The notes under the pieces were generated by a model, which made no database searches, was not told where the DNA came from, and saw nothing but the letters and a program-made list of their open reading frames with translations. A DNA stretch of 64,000 nucleotides from CAVSRC01 sp963782045 (GTDB lineage: Bacteria; Pseudomonadota; Alphaproteobacteria; Rhizobiales; Kaistiaceae): contig CAWAIR010000006.1 of the NCBI GenBank assembly GCA_963782045.1, positions 372,001-436,000 of the forward strand. The letters are read 5' to 3'. This document shows positions 59,678 to 64,000 of this stretch, piece by piece; position 1 is the stretch's first letter; every line of letters begins with the position of its first letter. The position numbers and the translations under genes were made by a program.

Positions 59678-60703
59678 ATGGCCATCCCCATCCAGAACCG
59701 GCCGTCGGCGGCCAAGGGCATGCCGGGTTCGGACCGCGTCGCGGCGATCCTGCTCACCATGGGCAAGTCGCTGTCGGCACGGCTGATGAAGCATTTCGAG
59801 GCCGACGAGATCCGCCAGATCACGCGCTCGGCCTCGGAGCTGAGGCCGGTCTCGGCGCCGCAGCTGGGCTCGCTCATCGAGGATTTCGCCACCCAGTTCG
59901 CGCTCGGCGCCAGCCTCGTCTCCTCGCCGGCCGAGGTGCAGCGCATGCTCGACGGCGTGCTGCCCAAGGAACAGATCGAGGAGATCATGGGCGAGATGGC
60001 GGGCAAGCCCGACAACTCGACCTGGGACCGCATATCGGCGGTCAACGAGAGCGCGCTCGCCGCCTATATCCTCAGCGAACATCCGCAGACGGCGGCGCTC
60101 ATCCTGTCGAAGATCAAGTCGGCGGCTGCCGCCAAGGTGGTCGCCCTGCTGCCGGCCGACCGGCGTGACGAACTCATCCGCCGCATGCTGTCGATCAGGC
60201 CGGTGACCGACGAGGCGATGCGCATGTTCGAGCGGGTGCTGCAAAGCGAGTTCAGCGGCAAGCTGGCGCGACTCGCCGCCGGCGGCGGCAACGCGCACAT
60301 CGCCGACATCATCAACAAGCTCGACGGCGACCAGGTGGAGGCGATCCTGCAAAGCCTGGCGGCGACGCGGCCGAAGACAGCGGAAGCGCTCAAGAACCAG
60401 CTCTTCACCTTCGAGGACCTCGCCAAGCTGTCGCAGCGGGCGCGCGGCACGCTGTTCGACATGGTGCCGGCGGACAAGGTGGCACTGGCCCTCAAGGGCA
60501 CCACGACCGAATACCGCGAGGTCATCCTGTCGTCGCTGTCGTCGCGCGTGCGCAAGATGATCGAGACGGAGCTCAACAACGGCCAGGCGGTGCCGGCGCG
60601 CGACGTCATCGAGGCGCGGCGCTCGATCGTCGAGCTGGCGCTGGAACACGCCGGCCGCGGCGAGATCGAAATCCGCAATCAGGACGAAGAGCTGATCGGC
60701 TAG
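59678..60703 (+). CDS. fliG: Flagellar motor switch protein FliG
   Basis: 341 aa. N-terminal DRVAAILLTMGKSLSARLMKHFEADEI, the middle EHPQTAALILSKIKSAAAAKVVALLP (the EHPQ motif), and the C-terminal torque helix region LFTFEDLAKLSQRARGTLF with conserved charged residues. ATG 59678 is preferred to GTG 59666, both in frame. Confidence 0.94.
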   Translation: MAIPIQNRPSAAKGMPGSDRVAAILLTMGKSLSARLMKHFEADEIRQITRSASELRPVSAPQLGSLIEDFATQFALGASLVSSPAEVQRMLDGVLPKEQIEEIMGEMAGKPDNSTWDRISAVNESALAAYILSEHPQTAALILSKIKSAAAAKVVALLPADRRDELIRRMLSIRPVTDEAMRMFERVLQSEFSGKLARLAAGGGNAHIADIINKLDGDQVEAILQSLAATRPKTAEALKNQLFTFEDLAKLSQRARGTLFDMVPADKVALALKGTTTEYREVILSSLSSRVRKMIETELNNGQAVPARDVIEARRSIVELALEHAGRGEIEIRNQDEELIG

Positions 60704-60725
60704 CTTTCAGGCGTATCGAGCGACG

Positions 60726-61802
60726 ATGGCAGAGAGTAACGACAAAGAGTCGAAAACCGAGGAACCGACAGAGAAGAAGATCGCCGACGCGATCGAGAAG
60801 GGCAACGTTCCGCGCTCGCGCGAGATGGCGACCTTCGCCTCGCTCATCGGCATCCTCATCGCCGCCGCCTTCCTCGTCGGCAGCGGCTCGGTCAACCTCA
60901 CCGACACCATGTCGATCCTGATCGACAATCCGGGCGGCTTCCTGCTCGACAACGGTCCGGACGCCAACCGCCTGTTGTGGGCGATCATGGGCGAGCTCAC
61001 CAAGTTCCTCGCTCCGATCGTCGTCATGCTGATGCTCGCCGGGCTGGCCGCCGCCTTCTTCCAGCACGCGCCGACGCTGGCTGTCGAACAAATCCGGCCC
61101 AAGTGGTCGCGGGTGTCGCCGGCGGCGGGCTGGAAACGCATCTTCGGCGGCCCGGGCCTGATGGAGTTTGCCAAGTCGCTGTTCAAGTTCGGCGCCATCG
61201 GCGTGGTCTGCGCGACGATGCTGAACGGCGACTGGCGCGAGGTCAGCGGGGCGGTGTTCCTCGACCCGTCGGCGGTTCCCGGCCTGGTGCTGTCGCTGGT
61301 GCTGAGGCTGGTATCGGTGGTGTGCGTCGCCATCGCCATCATGGTGGCGGGCGACATCGTGTGGTCGCGCTTCCGCTGGCGCTCCGAGCTGCGCATGACG
61401 CGCCAGGAACTGAAGGACGAACTGAAGGATTCGGAAGGCGACCCGCTGGTCAAGTCGAAGCGGCGGTCGCTGGCGCGCGACCGCGCCCGCCGCCGGATGA
61501 TCGCCTCGGTGCCCAAGGCGACCGTGGTGATCGCCAACCCGACGCACTATGCCGTCGCGCTCAAATACGACCGCGCCAAGGGCGGCGCGCCGCTGGTGGT
61601 GGCCAAGGGCGCCGATCTGATCGCGCTCAAGATCCGCGAGATCGCCAGCCGCCATGCGGTGCCGATCGTCGAGGACAAGCCGCTGGCGCGGGCAATGTAC
61701 GACGCAGTCGAGGTCGGGCAGTGGATTCCACCGGAATTCTACCGCGCGGTCGCGAAGATCCTGCACCACATCTATTCGAGGCTGGCCGATGCACGCACAT
61801 GA
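60726..61802 (+). CDS. flhB: Flagellar export protein FlhB
   Basis: 358 aa. N-terminal KTEEPTEKKIADAIEKGNVPRSREM, four membrane segments, and the autocleavage motif NPTHYAVALKYD (Asn at about residue 271) in the C-terminal cytoplasmic domain. Controls the switch of export substrate. Overlaps the next gene by 14 bp. Confidence 0.95.
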   Translation: MAESNDKESKTEEPTEKKIADAIEKGNVPRSREMATFASLIGILIAAAFLVGSGSVNLTDTMSILIDNPGGFLLDNGPDANRLLWAIMGELTKFLAPIVVMLMLAGLAAAFFQHAPTLAVEQIRPKWSRVSPAAGWKRIFGGPGLMEFAKSLFKFGAIGVVCATMLNGDWREVSGAVFLDPSAVPGLVLSLVLRLVSVVCVAIAIMVAGDIVWSRFRWRSELRMTRQELKDELKDSEGDPLVKSKRRSLARDRARRRMIASVPKATVVIANPTHYAVALKYDRAKGGAPLVVAKGADLIALKIREIASRHAVPIVEDKPLARAMYDAVEVGQWIPPEFYRAVAKILHHIYSRLADART

Positions 61803-62238
61803 GAAGAAGGCATACCTTCCCCAGCAGATGAGCCGCGCCGAGATGCTCGCCTGCGAGGCAATGCTCGCCGATGGCCTCAGGGATTTTCTGTCGGAGCTGG
61901 CCATGGTCAACGGCGGCGTCATGGTCGCCTACATCTGCAACCACCACCACGCCAATCTCGACGACATCATCGGCTCGTCGACCGAGCGCCGCATCAAGCC
62001 CGGCCGCCTGATCTACGGCAGCGAGGCCGAGGTCGATTTCGACTGGGGCGAGGCGCCACTGGTCAAGATCGCCATGGAGCTGCGCGACGAGCGGCTGACC
62101 GCGTTCTTCAACGTCATCTTTGGCGGCGATCACGTCGCTATCGACCTCAACGCCATCCATTTCTCCGGCGGCACGGGCAGCGCCCGCGACAACCTGCGCA
62201 CCTTCGCGGCGGCGGTGGCCGACGCCCGCGTCAGCTAG
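61789..62238 (+). CDS. Conserved hypothetical in flagellar cluster
   Basis: 149 aa, hydrophilic, no membrane segment. It has histidine/cysteine-rich AYICNHHHANLDDIIGSSTERRIKPGRLIYG and DFDWGEAPLVKIAMELRDERLTAFFNVIFGGDHVAIDL. I do not recognise the family; similar proteins sit between flhB and flgB in rhizobial clusters. The start is ATG 61789, inside flhB, which gives coupled translation. Its job in flagellar assembly is not known. Confidence 0.7.
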   Translation: MHAHEKKAYLPQQMSRAEMLACEAMLADGLRDFLSELAMVNGGVMVAYICNHHHANLDDIIGSSTERRIKPGRLIYGSEAEVDFDWGEAPLVKIAMELRDERLTAFFNVIFGGDHVAIDLNAIHFSGGTGSARDNLRTFAAAVADARVS

Positions 62239-62331
62239 AGAGCGCTTCTATCTGACCAAGAAACGCTTAGGGGCCAGCTTCAGGCAAGGTTGCTGTCCGA
62301 CTCTCTCCCGTGAAAGCACGAGGAGGAGTCG

Positions 62332-62706
62332 GTGCAGCCCGTCTACTTGTTCACCCTCGCCAGCCAGCACGAGCGCTGGGCCACGGTGCGCCAGGCCGCG
62401 CTGACCAGCAACATCGCCAACGCCAATACCCAGGGCTACACGGCGGTCGACATCGAGCCGTTCTCGGCCGTGCTCGACGACACCAGCCAGGTGACGCTGG
62501 CGCGCACCGAGCCCGGCCATCTCAGCGCCTCCGGCGAAACCGGTGACGCGGCGGGGCGCGACTGGCAGGCGAAGGACACCGGCGCGCCGGTGGAGCTTGA
62601 CCGGCAGCTTCTGCTTTCCGACGAGACCAACCGCGCCTTCTCGCTCGACACCTCGATCGTCAGGGCGTTCCACCGCATGCTGCTGAGCGCCGTGAGGTCG
62701 GCCTGA
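62332..62706 (+). CDS. flgB: Flagellar basal-body rod protein FlgB
   Basis: 124 aa proximal rod protein. Starts GTG (VYLFTLASQHERWATVRQAALTSNIANANTQGYTAVDIEP); the NIANANTQGY is the flagellar rod signature. The stop TGA overlaps the ATG of flgC by one base. 93 bp after the hypothetical gene, so a promoter could lie there. Confidence 0.92.
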   Translation: MQPVYLFTLASQHERWATVRQAALTSNIANANTQGYTAVDIEPFSAVLDDTSQVTLARTEPGHLSASGETGDAAGRDWQAKDTGAPVELDRQLLLSDETNRAFSLDTSIVRAFHRMLLSAVRSA

Positions 62707-63125
62707 TGATCGATCCGCTGAGGGCGGCGACCAGCGTCGCCGGGGCCGGTCTCCAGGCTCAGTCGGTTCGCCTGCGCGTGGTCTCGGAGAATCTCGCCAA
62801 TGCCCAGGCGACCGCCGCGACGCCCGGCGGCGACCCCTACCGCCGCAAGACCGTCGTCTTCGCCAGCGATTTCGACCGGCTGCTCGGTGCCGAGACCGTC
62901 GCGGTCAAGTCGATCGGCACCGACCAGTCGCCGTTCCGCGTCGAGCACGACCCATCGAACCCGGTCGCCGACAAGGACGGCAACGTCAAGCTGCCCAACG
63001 TCAACATGCTGGTCGAAATGGCCGACATGCGCGAGGCGAGCCGCTCCTACGAGGCCAACCTGCAGATGGTCAAGGAAGCGCGCTCGATGGTGACCCAAAT
63101 TCTCGACCTCTTGAGGAATAGCTGA
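62706..63125 (+). CDS. flgC: Flagellar basal-body rod protein FlgC
   Basis: 139 aa. LRAATSVAGAGLQAQSVRLRVVSENLANAQATAATPGGDPYRRKTVVFASDFDRLL, the FlgC pattern, and the C-terminal PNVNMLVEMADMREASRSYEANLQMVKEARSMVTQILDLL. Complete. Confidence 0.95.
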   Translation: MIDPLRAATSVAGAGLQAQSVRLRVVSENLANAQATAATPGGDPYRRKTVVFASDFDRLLGAETVAVKSIGTDQSPFRVEHDPSNPVADKDGNVKLPNVNMLVEMADMREASRSYEANLQMVKEARSMVTQILDLLRNS

Positions 63126-63127
63126 CG

Positions 63128-63427
63128 ATGATCAGTGCGCTCTCCGGATTGCCCCCGGTCGGCCCGACCGCCAACGTCTCCCGCCCGGCGGCGACGCCCG
63201 CGGCCGGGGCGACCGACTTCGGCTCGGTGATGGCAGACGTCGCCAACAACACCGTCGATGCGCTGAAGGCCGGCGAATCGGCGGCCGTCGGCGGCATCAC
63301 CGGCAGCCGCTCGGTGCAGTCAGTGGTCGACGCCATGCTCAATGCCGAGCAGGCGCTGCAGACCGCCATCGCCGTCCGCGACAAGCTGGTTTCCGCCTAC
63401 CAGGAAATCAGCCGGATGAACATCTAG
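63128..63427 (+). CDS. fliE: Flagellar hook-basal body protein FliE
   Basis: 99 aa small rod-MS ring junction protein. C-terminal half VQSVVDAMLNAEQALQTAIAVRDKLVSAYQEISRMNI is the FliE signature. Two bases after flgC. Confidence 0.93.
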   Translation: MISALSGLPPVGPTANVSRPAATPAAGATDFGSVMADVANNTVDALKAGESAAVGGITGSRSVQSVVDAMLNAEQALQTAIAVRDKLVSAYQEISRMNI

Positions 63428-63440
63428 AGGAGTAAGCCTG

Positions 63441-64000
63441 ATGCGTGCGCTGGCCATAGCGGCGACCGGCATGTCGGCCCAGCAGACCAATGTCGAGGTG
63501 ATCGCCAACAACATCGCCAACATCAACACCACGGCGTTCAAGCGCGCGCGGGCCGAATTCTCCGACCTCATCTACCAGACCGACCGGGCCGAGGGCGTGC
63601 CCAACCGCGGCGGCGAGGAGGTGGTGCCGGAAGGCGCGCAGATCGGCCTCGGCGTGCGCACGGTGGGCGTGCGCAACCTGCATATCCAGGGGCCACTGTC
63701 GCAGACCTCCAACCCGCTGGACGTGGCCATCAACGGACGCGGCTGGTTCCAGATCGCGGGCCCAAGCGGCGAGACGGTCTATACGCGCGCCGGCTCGTTC
63801 AACAAGAATGGCACCGGCCAGCTGGTCACCGGCGACGGCTACATCGTCAATCCGGCGATGACGATTCCCGCCAGCACCACCGAGATCACCATCAACGAAT
63901 CGGGCGAGGTCTATGCGAGCGTCGCCGGCCAGTCGACACCGCAGCTTCTCGGCCAGCTCTCGCTGGTCGATTTCGCCAACGACGCCGGGCTGCAACCGCT
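63441..64000 (+). CDS. flgG: Flagellar basal-body rod protein FlgG (3' end cut by window)
   Basis: N-terminal 186 residues. MRALAIAATGMSAQQTNVEVIANNIANINTTAFKRARAEFSDLIYQ is the FlgG signature, followed by GAQIGLGVRTVGVRNLHIQGPLSQTSNPLDVAINGRGWFQI. Preceded by AGAGGAG at 63425. Continues beyond the window; the flgA-flgI-flgH-fliL genes usually follow. Confidence 0.95.
   Translation, partial: MRALAIAATGMSAQQTNVEVIANNIANINTTAFKRARAEFSDLIYQTDRAEGVPNRGGEEVVPEGAQIGLGVRTVGVRNLHIQGPLSQTSNPLDVAINGRGWFQIAGPSGETVYTRAGSFNKNGTGQLVTGDGYIVNPAMTIPASTTEITINESGEVYASVAGQSTPQLLGQLSLVDFANDAGLQP

Noticed and set aside
62239..62331. Sigma-54 promoter before flgB
   Set aside because: GGCAAGGTTGC was considered, but the GG to GC spacing is 7 bases, not 10, so it does not fit the consensus.

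Overview
The window is high-GC alphaproteobacterial chromosome, most likely order Hyphomicrobiales (Rhizobiales). The evidence is the conserved run hemE-hemJ-rho / mnmE-mnmG-rsmG-parA-parB / holA-lptE-leuS, a CenR-like regulator beside a cyclic-nucleotide-binding protein, FlaF/FlbT flagellar regulators, a DUF1217 protein in the flagellar cluster, and a short FlgD and FlgJ. I cannot assign a genus. Most of the window is ordinary housekeeping and flagellar DNA.

0-13 kb: the end of hemE, then hemJ and rho; a DUF2254 membrane protein, a small hypothetical and a YyaL-type thioredoxin-fold protein on the minus strand; then mnmE-mnmG-rsmG-parA-parB on the plus strand. Two parS sites flank mnmG: one perfect and intergenic, one inside the rsmG start region. 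This is the centromere region of the chromosome, so the replication origin is probably not far away.

13-31 kb: holA, lptE and leuS (minus); a YggS-type PLP protein with a phosphotransferase; a MarR regulator divergent from an NADPH-dependent FMN reductase with two identical operators between them; an AraC regulator; an alpha/beta hydrolase; an L,D-transpeptidase; the cenR-like/cNMP pair; xthA; LolA-like protein and ftsK; amtB-glnK; tesB.

31-44 kb: a UbiH-type hydroxylase and a MarR gene converge on a 22-bp inverted repeat. Then come a small membrane protein, a methyltransferase, a Trm112-like protein, a LON-domain protein and a thioredoxin/TPR protein. A tRNA-Gly(GCC) gene is followed by a small island bounded by copies of the tRNA 3' half. 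The island carries a coiled-coil protein, a cyclic-nucleotide-gated potassium channel and an HU-like protein, but no integrase. After it come DUF2269, an acyl-CoA ligase, a TPP enzyme and an FMN-binding protein. Several genes in this stretch (LON, thioredoxin/TPR, acyl-CoA ligase, FMN-binding, probably the UbiH start) are broken by single-base shifts, mostly in short homopolymers. That looks more like sequence error than decay.

44-64 kb: a large flagellar cluster transcribed divergently from about 57.3 kb. Leftward: DUF1217, flgF, fliI, flgE, flgK, flgL, flaF, flbT, flgD, fliQ, flhA, fliR, a FliJ-like protein, flgJ, a FlgN-like protein and a FliL-like protein. Rightward: motA, fliM, fliN, fliG, flhB, a conserved hypothetical, flgB, flgC, fliE and flgG (cut by the window end). 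A repeated 11-mer plus a 12-mer occur both in the divergent promoter region and just upstream of flhA, and may be the binding sites of a flagellar regulator.

No wholly new system is evident. The best candidates for follow-up are the tandem att-site island, the shared flagellar promoter motif, the inverted repeat that supplies two stop codons, and a possible small protein after lolA.
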